Assembly: GCA_031459715.1 (NCBI GenBank)
Contig: JAVKIA010000015.1
Coordinates: 1 to 60,698 of the forward strand
Length of the DNA: 60,698 nucleotides
DNA from: Armatimonadota bacterium
GTDB taxonomy: Bacteria; Sysuimicrobiota; Sysuimicrobiia; Sysuimicrobiales; Humicultoraceae
Direction of reading: 5' to 3'
Shown here: piece after piece, positions 21,330 through 30,239 of the stretch
Position numbering within the stretch: position 1 is the stretch's first letter
Layout of the letters: each line of letters opens with the position of its first letter
The notes under the pieces: model-generated
Databases searched by the model: none
Told to the model about the DNA's origin: nothing
The model's input: the letters and a program-made list of their open reading frames with translations, nothing else
Program-made: the position numbers and the translations under genes

Positions 21330-22061
21330 ATGCGCTGGTGTCTGCTCTGTGGCGACGAGATGATGCCGGAGTTTGGCAGCCCCTGTGAGGACCCGGTGGC
21401 CTGGACCTGCCGCGCCTGCGGGTTCTACCAGCTGGAGACCGGCGGCCGCCCCTTCAGCGGCGAGCAGCTCGCCGCCGTGCGCCGGTTGCCCGGAAAACCC
21501 GCAGAGGGTGAGGCGCCCACCCTCCCCCCTGAGGTCCGGGCGGCGAGGGAGATCCTGGCCACCTTCGGCCTCACCCCTCCGGTGGACGTGGAACGGGTCG
21601 CCGCGCTGCTGGGCTACCCGGTGGAGTGGGTGCGCCGTCCCGCCAGCGAGCGCGGCGGCATCGCCCGCCGGGCCGGCCGCGAGACGCTTGTCTTGAACAG
21701 GGCCTACCCTTTCCGCTCCGCGGCAGAGCGGCGCTGGGTGGTGGCGGAGGAGCTGGGGCACGCGGTACTGGGGCACACCGCACTGGCCGCCAGCACCACC
21801 GCTGAGGGGCCTGCCGCCCTGCGGGAACCGCTGCGCACCCAGGAGGAACGGGCGGGGAAGGCCTTCGCTGCTGAGCTCCTCATGCCGGCGGCGGAGGTGC
21901 GGGCAGAGTTTCGCCGGATGCAGCCGCGTCTGCGCCGGGCGGCAGGCCGGCACCAGCGCGCGGAACTGCTGCAAGGGATCGTGACCGACCTGGCCCATAC
22001 CTTCCAGGTGTCCCCCGCAGCGATGCGCCGCCGGCTGGAGGACCTGGGTCTGCTGCGCTGA
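21330..22061 (+). CDS. ImmA/IrrE-like protein with N-terminal zinc ribbon and altered HExxH
   Basis: 243 residues. The ATG is preceded by AGGAGG. Residues 1-35 form a CLLC...CRAC zinc-ribbon-like region (C4, C7, C27, C30). From about 70 the protein resembles the ImmA/IrrE metallopeptidase family (PF06114): a helix with VERVAALLGYPVEWV, a beta hairpin with LVLNRAYP, the active-site helix, and the conserved KAFAAELLMPAAEV. The active-site helix reads AEELGHAVLGH (about 139-149), so the first histidine of HExxH is glutamate. ImmA/IrrE proteins cleave repressors in stress or mobile-element regulation; the residue change makes the activity here doubtful. A HEAT/HD-GYP pair follows on the same strand after 132 bases. 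Confidence 0.78.
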   Translation: MRWCLLCGDEMMPEFGSPCEDPVAWTCRACGFYQLETGGRPFSGEQLAAVRRLPGKPAEGEAPTLPPEVRAAREILATFGLTPPVDVERVAALLGYPVEWVRRPASERGGIARRAGRETLVLNRAYPFRSAAERRWVVAEELGHAVLGHTALAASTTAEGPAALREPLRTQEERAGKAFAAELLMPAAEVRAEFRRMQPRLRRAAGRHQRAELLQGIVTDLAHTFQVSPAAMRRRLEDLGLLR

Positions 22062-22085
22062 CTGGGCGGCCCTGGCCGGTGGGTC

Positions 22086-22125
22086 CCTGGCGCGTGGGCC
22101 CGTTCACCTGGCGTGGGCCTGTTCA
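22086..22125 (+). repeat. Two imperfect tandem copies of a ~20-bp sequence upstream of the HEAT-repeat gene
   Basis: CCTGGCGCGTGGGCCCGTTCA is followed directly by a near copy with one base missing and one changed (CCTGGCGTGGGCCTGTTCAG). The pair lies 70-110 bases before the HEAT-protein start. A TTGACT occurs about ten bases further downstream, so the repeat would sit just upstream of a possible promoter, as an activator or repressor site might. The function is unproven. Confidence 0.4.
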
Positions 22126-22193
22126 GTCCCTCTTGACTTTCCTTCCGGGCCCTGACTAGGCGCCTCCAGGAATGGGCATGGAAGTAGCACGAA

Positions 22194-24308
22194 ATGGGCC
22201 TCACCGACGAGCGAGTCCTGGTCGTCGACCCCAAGGCCCGGGCCGCCGACCGGCTGATCAGGCGGCTGGCGGTCGCGGTCAAGACCTTCGGTCTGTACCC
22301 CGCACGGCATCCTGTGGCCGAGCGCGCCCTGGAGGATCTCCTGTCAGCCCTGCGCCCCTACCTGGAGACCCATGGGGCCTTCGTCGTCCGCGTCTCCCGC
22401 CATGGCTTGGTCGTAGATGGCGTCACCTTCGAGGGGGAGGTGCACGCCGGGTTGGCCTTCCACCTGTATACGCGCAAGATTGCCCTCCTCTCCGTCCTGC
22501 CCGCCGCCACCGAGCGGGAGCTGGCCTCTTTGCTGGCCATCGCCGGCATGGACCGGACGAGTCTGGAAGCAGCGGGGGGCCCAGAGCACCTCCTCTGGCA
22601 GTCCGGCGTGGGGAACGCGCAGATCATCGAGCTGGCCCTGGAACAGGGGCAGGAGGTCGAGGCCCTGGGGCTCAACGCCTTTCTGGCCTTGATCGGGCGC
22701 AGCAGGCTGGCGCCGCGGGAGCGCCAGGCCATCATCGACATCCTCTCCGCGGCGGACCAGACGGCACGCCTCCTGGACAACGTCTACCTCGTGGCTCCCC
22801 GCGCCTTCGCGGGTATCGGGGAGCAGGAGCGGATCGAGCACGCCTTCCGGGCGGTCCGCAGCCTGGACCGGATCATCCTGGACGAACCGCTGGAGACGCA
22901 GTCGCCCCTCTATGCCCACCTGGCTGAGGCGCTCCTGCTGGTGGAGGCGCCGCTGCGGGCGGCGCTCCCCCGGATGCTCCTCTCCCGGGCCGCGGACGAC
23001 ACCTCCGCCAAGTACCTCCTCTCCCGCCTTTCGCCCGAGCAGGTGGCGGAGCTGATCGCCCGGGGGATCCACGGCCCGGCTACAGCGGAGGACATACTGC
23101 GCCTGCTGGCGGTGCTGGCGCTGCCGGCACAGAAGGCGGAGGCGGTCGTGGCCCTGCTGGAAGCCCGCCTGCGGCCGGCCGGGGCGGGCCCGGCATGGTT
23201 GCGCGATGCCCTGCGGTCCCACCTGCCGCCCCAGCCGGCGGAGCGTTCGCCCGGGGTCCTCGCGGAATTCGTCTTCGACGACAGCCTGATCGCTATCAAC
23301 CACGAAGAGCTTACGCAGCGCCTGCAGGAGGCCAAGGCCATCGACGAAGTATCCGCCGCCCGAGAGGTCATCCTCACGCTGGTGGACATCCTTCGGGACG
23401 AGCTTGACGAGGAGGAGCTGGCGGAGGCGGCCGCAGCGCTGACGGGGTACCTCCCCTGGATGGTGGAGCATCAGGAATTCCCCCTACTGGCCGCGGTACT
23501 GCAGCGGGTGAAGCGGCTGGTTCACACCGGGGAAGGACTGCGGGCCCGTCTGGCCTCCGACATCGTCCGGCGGGTGACGGAGCACCCCCTGCTGGACCGC
23601 CTGCTGGCCGCACTGTGGAGCGGGAGGGAAACGCCGCTGCAGCGGCAGGTGCACGGCTGCCTGGAAGTGGTGGCAGCAGAGGCGGTCACCCCGCTGGTCC
23701 GCATCCTGGGAGGGGAGCCGCGTGCCGGGATGCGGGCCCTGCTCTGCGATCTGCTGGCTGGCATCGGGCGCGACCATGTGCGGGAACTGGCGGTGTTCAT
23801 CGACGACGAGCGCTGGTACCTGGTGCGCAATATCGCCAACATCCTGGGCCGCCTGCAGGCCCCGGAGGTGGTCGCCCATCTGGAACGGGTGGTGGACCAT
23901 CCGGAGTACCGGGTGCGCCGCGAGGTGGCCGATGCCCTGGCCCGCGTGGGCACCGGGGAGGCCCAGCGGCTGCTGGTCCGCCTGCTGGATGACCCGGATC
24001 GGCGCATCCAGCTCCGCGCCCTGCAGGCTCTAGACGCAGGAGGCACGCGGCTGGCACTGCCAAAGCTGCTGGTCCTGGTCGCGACGCCCGACCCGCTGAA
24101 CCGGCTCTTCGCCCACAAGGCGGCAGCGGTGCAGGCCCTGGAGCGCCTGGGAGCCCCCGAGGCCCTGCCGGTCCTGAAGCGCCTCGCTCACCTGCCCCTG
24201 GCCCTGGGAGCGCGGCGGCGGTTGCGGGAACTCGCCCGCCGGGCGGTGTTGGCCATCGAAGGCCAGAGGCCGGAGGAGAAGCGAGTCCCTTCGGCCCAGA
24301 TGTCCTGA
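22194..24308 (+). CDS. HEAT-repeat protein with an N-terminal domain shared with the adjacent HD-GYP protein
   Basis: 704 residues, no signal peptide or membrane segment, so probably a cytoplasmic scaffold. Residues about 20-148 form a domain with an LYPARHPV motif, a FVVRVSRHGLVVDG strand pair and a TRKIALLSV strand. The same pattern occurs at about 40-163 of the next gene's product. The middle (150-460) is helical. The last 230 residues are HEAT/PBS-lyase-type repeats (RNIANILGRLQAPEVVAHLE, VADALARVGTGEAQRLLVRLL and similar). The stop overlaps the HD-GYP start (TGATG), so the two proteins are made together and likely interact. No specific function is known to me. Confidence 0.8.
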   Translation: MGLTDERVLVVDPKARAADRLIRRLAVAVKTFGLYPARHPVAERALEDLLSALRPYLETHGAFVVRVSRHGLVVDGVTFEGEVHAGLAFHLYTRKIALLSVLPAATERELASLLAIAGMDRTSLEAAGGPEHLLWQSGVGNAQIIELALEQGQEVEALGLNAFLALIGRSRLAPRERQAIIDILSAADQTARLLDNVYLVAPRAFAGIGEQERIEHAFRAVRSLDRIILDEPLETQSPLYAHLAEALLLVEAPLRAALPRMLLSRAADDTSAKYLLSRLSPEQVAELIARGIHGPATAEDILRLLAVLALPAQKAEAVVALLEARLRPAGAGPAWLRDALRSHLPPQPAERSPGVLAEFVFDDSLIAINHEELTQRLQEAKAIDEVSAAREVILTLVDILRDELDEEELAEAAAALTGYLPWMVEHQEFPLLAAVLQRVKRLVHTGEGLRARLASDIVRRVTEHPLLDRLLAALWSGRETPLQRQVHGCLEVVAAEAVTPLVRILGGEPRAGMRALLCDLLAGIGRDHVRELAVFIDDERWYLVRNIANILGRLQAPEVVAHLERVVDHPEYRVRREVADALARVGTGEAQRLLVRLLDDPDRRIQLRALQALDAGGTRLALPKLLVLVATPDPLNRLFAHKAAAVQALERLGAPEALPVLKRLAHLPLALGARRRLRELARRAVLAIEGQRPEEKRVPSAQMS

Positions 24309-25783
24309 TGCCGCCAGAGGACCCTGCCCCCCTCTCTGGCGCCGCACACCCCGCGGCCACCGTCCTGTGGTCGCCGCCGCCGGGTATGCGGCGGGCCCGC
24401 CCCCAGCGGCCCGGACAGATTCTCAGCGCCCTCTCCCGGGCCCGGCGCACCTCCCTCCTCTTTGGGCCCGATCACCCAGTGGTCCTGGAGACGATGAGCG
24501 AGGCGCATACCCTCATCTCCCACCTCCTGGCACAGCGTGCCTCGCTACGCTTCTTCATCGACGGAGACGCCTTCTTTGTGGAAAATACCGTCCTCCTGGA
24601 GGAGAGTTTGCAGCTCCAGCCGCTGCTGGCCGAGCTGCGGGCCCGAGAGATCGGCGCCATCGAGCTGCACGCCGGGTTGGTGCCGGCGGAACTACGCAGC
24701 CTGGTGGAGCTGCTTGGCCTTCCCCCCGCGGAGATCCACCGCCGCGGCGGGCCCACCACCACCCTGCAGCAGCTCGGGGTCCGGCACATCGTTGTCGGGC
24801 CCTCGGGGCCGCCGCGGCAGGACCTGGACCTGCGGGTGGACCCGCGGGAAGCCTACCGGGCGGGCCTGCAGGTGGTGGACGAGCTGACCTTCCAGGCCTC
24901 GCGTGACGTCCCCCTGGACCTGCGCAAGGCCCGGTTGATCCTCACCTCCCTGATGGACATCATTGCCCGGAATCGGGAGGCCCTGCTGGGAGTTTCCGCC
25001 ATCAAGGACTACGACGAGGACACCGCTCACCACTCGGTCAACGTCAGCGTCCTCTCCCTGCTGGTGGGCTCGCAGCTGGAGCTGGACCGGGTCGGGCTGA
25101 CCACGCTGGGACTGGCGGCGCTGTTGCACGACATCGGGAAGGTACGGGTCCCCTGGGAGATCCTGACCAAGGCCAGCAAGCTGACGCAGGAGGAGCTGCA
25201 GGTCGTCCGCCGGCACACTCTCTACGGAGCCCAGATCCTGCGCGAGCTTCCCGGGCTGGCCCGCCTGGCCATGGTGGTGGCCTTCGAGCACCACGCCAAC
25301 TACGACCTCTCGGGGTATCCGGCCATCACGGCTAAACCCGCCCCGCACCTCCTCACCCGCATCGTCCAGGTGGCCGACTTCTACGACGCCGCCACCTCGG
25401 CACGGCGGGTCTACCAGCGGGCGATGCTTCCCCACGAGGCCATTACCTTCATCCTGGCCCGGGCCGGCAAAGTCTTCGACCCGGTGGTGGCGCGGATCTT
25501 CGTGCAGCAGGAGGGGCTTTACCCGGTGGGCTCTGTGGTGGAACTAGACAGCGGGGAGGTGGGGGTGGTCATCGCCCCCGCCGAGCGGGAGGTTGCCCGG
25601 CCGGTGGTCAGCCTCGTCCGCGGCCGCGGAGGCAAACCCCTCCCTGCGGTCGTGGTCAACCTGCTGGAGGAGCGCAAGCGGCGAATCGCCCGCGCCCTGG
25701 ACCCCCTCGACGCCGGAGTTGACTGCGTGGCGGCCCTGCAGGAGAGGGCCGTCTCATGCGAAGTTTCCCCAACGTACCTTTAA
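24308..25783 (+). CDS. HD-GYP-domain phosphodiesterase-like protein
   Basis: 491 residues. After a variable 35-residue start, an N-terminal domain (about 40-163) resembles that of the upstream HEAT protein. The HD-GYP domain spans about 235-400: HHSVNVSVLS, LLHDIGK with the metal-binding H274-D275, FEHHANYDLSGYP (HH 328-329, GYP 336-338), then RIVQVADFYDAATSARRVY. The region after GYP lacks the usual GL, as in an HD-GYP subfamily carrying NYDLSGYP. A C-terminal segment with SGEVGVV is typical of these proteins. HD-GYP enzymes hydrolyse c-di-GMP or related dinucleotides; metal ligands are present, so activity is plausible but not shown. Confidence 0.88.
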   Translation: MPPEDPAPLSGAAHPAATVLWSPPPGMRRARPQRPGQILSALSRARRTSLLFGPDHPVVLETMSEAHTLISHLLAQRASLRFFIDGDAFFVENTVLLEESLQLQPLLAELRAREIGAIELHAGLVPAELRSLVELLGLPPAEIHRRGGPTTTLQQLGVRHIVVGPSGPPRQDLDLRVDPREAYRAGLQVVDELTFQASRDVPLDLRKARLILTSLMDIIARNREALLGVSAIKDYDEDTAHHSVNVSVLSLLVGSQLELDRVGLTTLGLAALLHDIGKVRVPWEILTKASKLTQEELQVVRRHTLYGAQILRELPGLARLAMVVAFEHHANYDLSGYPAITAKPAPHLLTRIVQVADFYDAATSARRVYQRAMLPHEAITFILARAGKVFDPVVARIFVQQEGLYPVGSVVELDSGEVGVVIAPAEREVARPVVSLVRGRGGKPLPAVVVNLLEERKRRIARALDPLDAGVDCVAALQERAVSCEVSPTYL

Positions 25784-25809
25784 GTGCGGTGGCCGGCAGA
25801 AGGTGCTAC

Positions 25810-25884
25810 TGGCAGGGGCGGAGGGACTCGAACCCCCAGCACCGGTTTTGGAGACCGGCCGCTTGCCTATTAACGTACGCCCCT
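25810..25884 (-). tRNA. tRNA-Trp (anticodon CCA)
   Basis: Acceptor arms AGGGGCG and CGCCCCT pair over 7 bp. The anticodon stem CCGGT/ACCGG encloses CTCCAAA, giving anticodon CCA. The T arm contains GGTTCGAGTCC. 3' CCA is encoded. It lies after rpmG on the same strand and before secE in gene order, the conserved location, although three opposite-strand genes now separate it from secE. Its 3' end is 26 bases from the convergent HD-GYP stop. Confidence 0.95.
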
Positions 25885-25905
25885 GCGCTCTCCTGTTAGT
25901 ATACC

Positions 25906-26058
25906 CTACCGCGTCTCCTTGTGCGGCGTGTGCCGGCGGCACCACTTGCAGTACTTGGACAGCTCCAGCCGCTCGGGGTCGTTCTTCTTGTTCTTCACGG
26001 TGGTATAGTTCCGCCGCTTGCAGACCGAACAGGCCAGGGTCACGATCTCGCGTGCCAT
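25906..26058 (-). CDS. rpmG: 50S ribosomal protein L33
   Basis: 50-residue ribosomal protein. It has the zinc-binding form with two CxxC pairs (CSVC near residues 10-13 and CKWC near 37-40). The N-terminus [13 protein letters not shown] and the [16 protein letters not shown] core are typical L33. It lies between tuf and tRNA-Trp (tuf-rpmG-trnW-secE is a widespread order), 72 bases downstream of tuf. Confidence 0.97.
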   Translation of the reverse strand: MAREIVTLACSVCKRRNYTTVKNKKNDPERLELSKYCKWCRRHTPHKETR

Positions 26059-26130
26059 CGTCCAGACATCCTCCCATCGCCGCCGGCACCGCCCCGCATC
26101 CGTTCCAGGGATGCCGGGCGCGGCGCCCCC

Positions 26131-27348
<1,218 letters not shown>

Positions 27349-27431
27349 CTCCGTCCTCCACCATCCATCCCCCGCCGCGTCGCCTGACCCGCTGCCAGCC
27401 GGCGGGCGGGGAAGAGGTCCCTCCGCTCAAA

Positions 27432-27461
27432 GAGGGTTAAGGGTGTTGACCCTTAACCCTC
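27432..27461 (-). repeat. Perfect 13-bp inverted repeat between tRNA-Thr and tuf
   Basis: The arms GAGGGTTAAGGGT and ACCCTTAACCCTC pair without mismatch around a 4-base loop. It lies 8 bases after the tRNA-Thr 3' CCA and 84 bases before the tuf start on the transcript. No U-run follows, so it is unlikely to be a simple intrinsic terminator. It could define the 3' end left after tRNA processing, protect the tuf mRNA 5' end, or attenuate tuf transcription. Confidence 0.7.
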
Positions 27462-27468
27462 CACCATC

Positions 27469-27544
27469 TGGAGCCCACGACCGGATTCGAACCGGTGACC
27501 TTGTCCTTACCAAGGACACGCTCTGCCGCCTGAGCTACGTGGGC
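27469..27544 (-). tRNA. tRNA-Thr (anticodon GGT)
   Basis: Acceptor arms GCCCACG and CGTGGGC. D arm with AGCTCAGGCGGCAGAGC. The anticodon stem TGTCC/GGACA encloses TTGGTAA, giving GGT. T arm GGTTCGAATCC and an encoded CCA. It lies immediately upstream of tuf on the same strand, as thrT-tufB does in E. coli, and has its own promoter 15 bases upstream. Confidence 0.96.
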
Positions 27545-27558
27545 GGTGATTCGGCGTG

Positions 27559-27589
27559 ATTATACCACGCGGGGAGCGCCTCCTCACAA
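27559..27589 (-). promoter_or_regulatory. Promoter of the tRNA-Thr-tuf-rpmG-tRNA-Trp unit
   Basis: On the minus strand an extended -10, TGGTATAAT (TATAAT is the complement of 27559-27564), lies 15 bases before the mature tRNA 5' end. A TTGTGA (complement of 27584-27589) sits 19 bases upstream of the -10, a long spacer that the extended -10 could compensate. No other promoter is apparent before tuf or rpmG. Confidence 0.75.
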
Positions 27590-27715
27590 GGCCTGCACCT
27601 CCTCACCCAACTCCCTGCGCCAGAGCTCCTGCCACAGCCCCTCCGCCACCCGGCACCAGGGAGGAAGCAGCGCGGCCAGGGCCAATTAGCCCGAACAGTA
27701 ACCGGAGGGGAGATG

Positions 27716-30133
27716 TCACGATGGACTGGTTGTTCTACCTGCTGCTGGCCGCGGTGATCTGGTTTCTGTTCCTGGCCGGCTGAGCGGCTCCTCGGCAGGG
27801 GAGCCCGCTGCCCTGGGCAGGACGAAGACGAAGGTGCTGCCCGCGCCCGGGACGCTCTCCTGCAGGGCGACCGTCCCGTTCATGTGCTCGGCCAGCCGGC
27901 GGCAGATGTACAGCCCCAGCCCGCTGCCGCCGGTCTCCCGCCGCAGCCCCCGCCCCAGCTGGCTGAAACGCTCGAAGAGGCGGTGCCGCTCCTCCGGGCG
28001 GATGCCCGCCCCGCTGTCCCGCACGTAAGTGGCCACCGTCCCGTCCTCCACCTCGTGCCAGATCTCCACACCGCCCCGGGCCGTGAACTTGATGGCGTTG
28101 TCGATAAGGTTGATCAGGACCTGCAGCGCCTTCCCCGCGTCCATGAGCACCGGGGGCACCGCGGCCGGATCGGACAGGCGGTAGGTCAGCGTCAGCCCCT
28201 TGCGCCGGGCGTCCGGGGCCAGGGTGGCCACGGCCTGCTCCACCAGCGGGGGCAGCTGGCCCCGGTCGATCTGCACGGTGATCCGTCCCTGCTCCACGCG
28301 CGCCGCGTCCAGGAAGTCGTTGACCATGCGGATGAGCCGGGCGGTGGCGGCGTGGATCTCCCCGAGGACGTGACGGGCCATTTCCCCCATGGCGCCCGCC
28401 GCCCCGTCCAGCAGCAGCTCCACATGGCCCTTGATCACGGTGAGGGGGGTGCGGATCTCGTGGGAGGCGATGTTGAAGAAATCCTCGCGCAGGCGCTCCA
28501 TCTCCAGCTCCGGAGCCACATCGCGCAGGCTGCAGATGACGCCCGCGGGAGCACCGGCGCCGTGAACGGGGGTAACGGTGAGGGCGTAGGGATGAGGAGT
28601 GGCCCCTCCGCCGGCCTCCACCAGGACGCGGCTGCAGCTGGCCTCCCCCCGCTGCAACGCCGCGGTCACAGGATGGTCACCCTCCCGATAGGGGGAACCG
28701 TCCTGGCGGCGGATGGCCGCCACCTCATGGAGCGGCCGGCCGGCTACTCCACCGGCGCTTGCACCCAGGAGTTCTGCCGCCGCCGGGTTGCAGAACTGGA
28801 TACGTCCATCTCCGTCCAGCACGATCAGTCCCTCCTGCAGGCTGGCCACAATGGTCTCCAGCTTTTTCTTCTCGCGCCGCAGCAGGTCGCGCTGCTCGGC
28901 CGCCCGCCGCGCCAGCAGGTAGGCGAAGACCGCCACGAACAGCAGGCCGCTGCCCCGGAAGATGGTAAGGGTGAGGATCTCGCTGGCGGCCTCCCCGCGT
29001 CGCAGGTGCAGCCCTGCCTCCACCCCAACCACGGCCAGGGCCAGTACGGCCGGAGCGGTGATGGCCTTGGGTGGGAGGGCCCAGGCCGCCGCCAGGATGG
29101 GCAGGATGAGAAGGAAGAGCAGCGGAGTACGCACCCCCCCGGTGAGGTGGACGACCAGCCCGGCCAGGAGCGTGTATACCGCCGTCCCCCAGAGGGTACG
29201 CCGCTGCGGCCGGGGACCGGGCGGGAGGCGGAACCACACCAGGGTGAACAGGCTGGCCCCAAACGCCAGCACGTACAGGGCCACGCGGTTCGCCGTGGCC
29301 GGCTGAACGTTCCCGGCCACGGTCACCAGGAGGATCACCGCCCAGACTACGCCCTCCGCCATCCGTTCGAACGAGGCCGCCGCCGGCCGCTCACTTTGGG
29401 TGCGGGCCTGCGCTACGGCGGAGCGTTCCAGCCAGGGACGGGCTACCAGGAAGGCGGCCAGAGTCGGGTAAACGAACAACCCCGGCCACGGGCCCGGCAG
29501 CCGGACCAGGCTCACGGTGAGGAGGGCCAGCGGCACGGCGGCCAGCACCCTGGCGGAAAGGCGCAGGGCCGGACGACGGACGAAGAGGGACCCCAGGAGG
29601 GCCGCCGCCCCCAGCAGCATCAGGGCTGCGGCAGGCCGGTGGTAGGTCAGAAGATTGCGGTAGATGGGTACAGCAAAGACGGAGGTAGCCGTCAGGAGCA
29701 AGGTACCGGCGGTGGCCTCGAACAGGAGCACGCTGGCCAGCACACCGTCCACCGCGGGTCGGTCGTTGCGGCGCTCGCCGAGGTGGCCGAGCCCGGCGAA
29801 GGCCAGGTTCACCACCCCCAGCGCGGCGTAGGCGGTGCCCCCAAGGACCATCCCGAGGGCGAAGGCCATCCGGGCCAGGTCCAACAGGGGGAGGGTGACG
29901 ACCAGCGTTCCGGCCGCCCGCCACGGCCGCGGCAGGGCAGGCTGGGTCACGTACAGGATGAAGGCGCAAACACCGAAGACCACAAAGGCGGTGCCGTAGG
30001 CGGTGAGGATGGGAGGAGGGGCCGCAGGGAGACCCCACTGCCGGGGAATGGGCACGGCCAGTACCGCCGTTCCCAGGAGGATCTCCAGGATCCCGATGGT
30101 CAGCAACAGCATCGACGGAGTAAATGCAGGCAC
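27716..30133 (-). CDS. Multi-spanning PAS sensor histidine kinase
   Basis: 805 residues. About twelve hydrophobic segments occupy residues 5-390, then a short coiled region, a PAS domain (about 410-545), a HisKA domain with ASHEIRTP (phospho-acceptor H558), and an HATPase domain with NLIDNAIKF, a DSGAGI G1 box, FERFSQ and GGSGLGLY. The GTG start is preceded by GGAG at 9 bases. An ATG seven codons later (30112) is the alternative; the frame is open further upstream but crosses the promoter. The C-terminal tail is antisense to a small ORF. It is divergent from a receiver-GGDEF gene, the likely partner. The long membrane region suggests sensing of a membrane or lipophilic signal, but this is inference. 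Confidence 0.88.
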   Translation of the reverse strand: MPAFTPSMLLLTIGILEILLGTAVLAVPIPRQWGLPAAPPPILTAYGTAFVVFGVCAFILYVTQPALPRPWRAAGTLVVTLPLLDLARMAFALGMVLGGTAYAALGVVNLAFAGLGHLGERRNDRPAVDGVLASVLLFEATAGTLLLTATSVFAVPIYRNLLTYHRPAAALMLLGAAALLGSLFVRRPALRLSARVLAAVPLALLTVSLVRLPGPWPGLFVYPTLAAFLVARPWLERSAVAQARTQSERPAAASFERMAEGVVWAVILLVTVAGNVQPATANRVALYVLAFGASLFTLVWFRLPPGPRPQRRTLWGTAVYTLLAGLVVHLTGGVRTPLLFLLILPILAAAWALPPKAITAPAVLALAVVGVEAGLHLRRGEAASEILTLTIFRGSGLLFVAVFAYLLARRAAEQRDLLRREKKKLETIVASLQEGLIVLDGDGRIQFCNPAAAELLGASAGGVAGRPLHEVAAIRRQDGSPYREGDHPVTAALQRGEASCSRVLVEAGGGATPHPYALTVTPVHGAGAPAGVICSLRDVAPELEMERLREDFFNIASHEIRTPLTVIKGHVELLLDGAAGAMGEMARHVLGEIHAATARLIRMVNDFLDAARVEQGRITVQIDRGQLPPLVEQAVATLAPDARRKGLTLTYRLSDPAAVPPVLMDAGKALQVLINLIDNAIKFTARGGVEIWHEVEDGTVATYVRDSGAGIRPEERHRLFERFSQLGRGLRRETGGSGLGLYICRRLAEHMNGTVALQESVPGAGSTFVFVLPRAAGSPAEEPLSRPGTETRSPRPAAGRTTSPS
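27721..27783 (+). CDS. Candidate 20-residue single-span membrane microprotein
   Basis: An ATG 7-8 bases after GGAGGGGAG opens a 20-codon frame that starts MDWLFYLLLAAVIW and ends in LAG-stop. Apart from the Asp at position 2 it is entirely hydrophobic, enough for one membrane helix. It runs antisense to the last 20-odd codons of the histidine kinase gene, whose encoded tail is low-complexity Arg/Pro/Thr. Either the tail or the microprotein, or both, could be real. In favour: the good ribosome binding site and the sharp start of hydrophobicity at the ATG. Against: very short and no homology test was possible. Confidence 0.42.
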   Translation: MDWLFYLLLAAVIWFLFLAG

Positions 30134-30175
30134 GACGACGCGCTCCGATGCAGGCCGGTATGCTATTTGGCCCGA

Positions 30176-30184
30176 ATTATACCA
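30176..30184 (-). promoter_or_regulatory. Extended -10 promoter element of the histidine kinase gene
   Basis: The minus strand reads TGGTATAAT here, the same nine bases as in the tRNA-Thr promoter. It lies 43 bases before the GTG start of the kinase. At the -35 position the sequence is GC-rich without a match, as allowed for extended -10 promoters. The element sits in the 106-base gap between the kinase and its divergent regulator. Confidence 0.6.
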
Positions 30185-30239
30185 TGCGTGCCGCGCGCTC
30201 CCGCCGACGCCGCCGGGAGCGCCTTCCCGCATCTGAGTT

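Noticed and set aside
27432-27461. Intrinsic terminator between tRNA-Thr and tuf
   Set aside because: The stem is perfect but no U-run follows on either strand, and tuf and rpmG have no other obvious promoter. Kept as an inverted repeat of unknown role.
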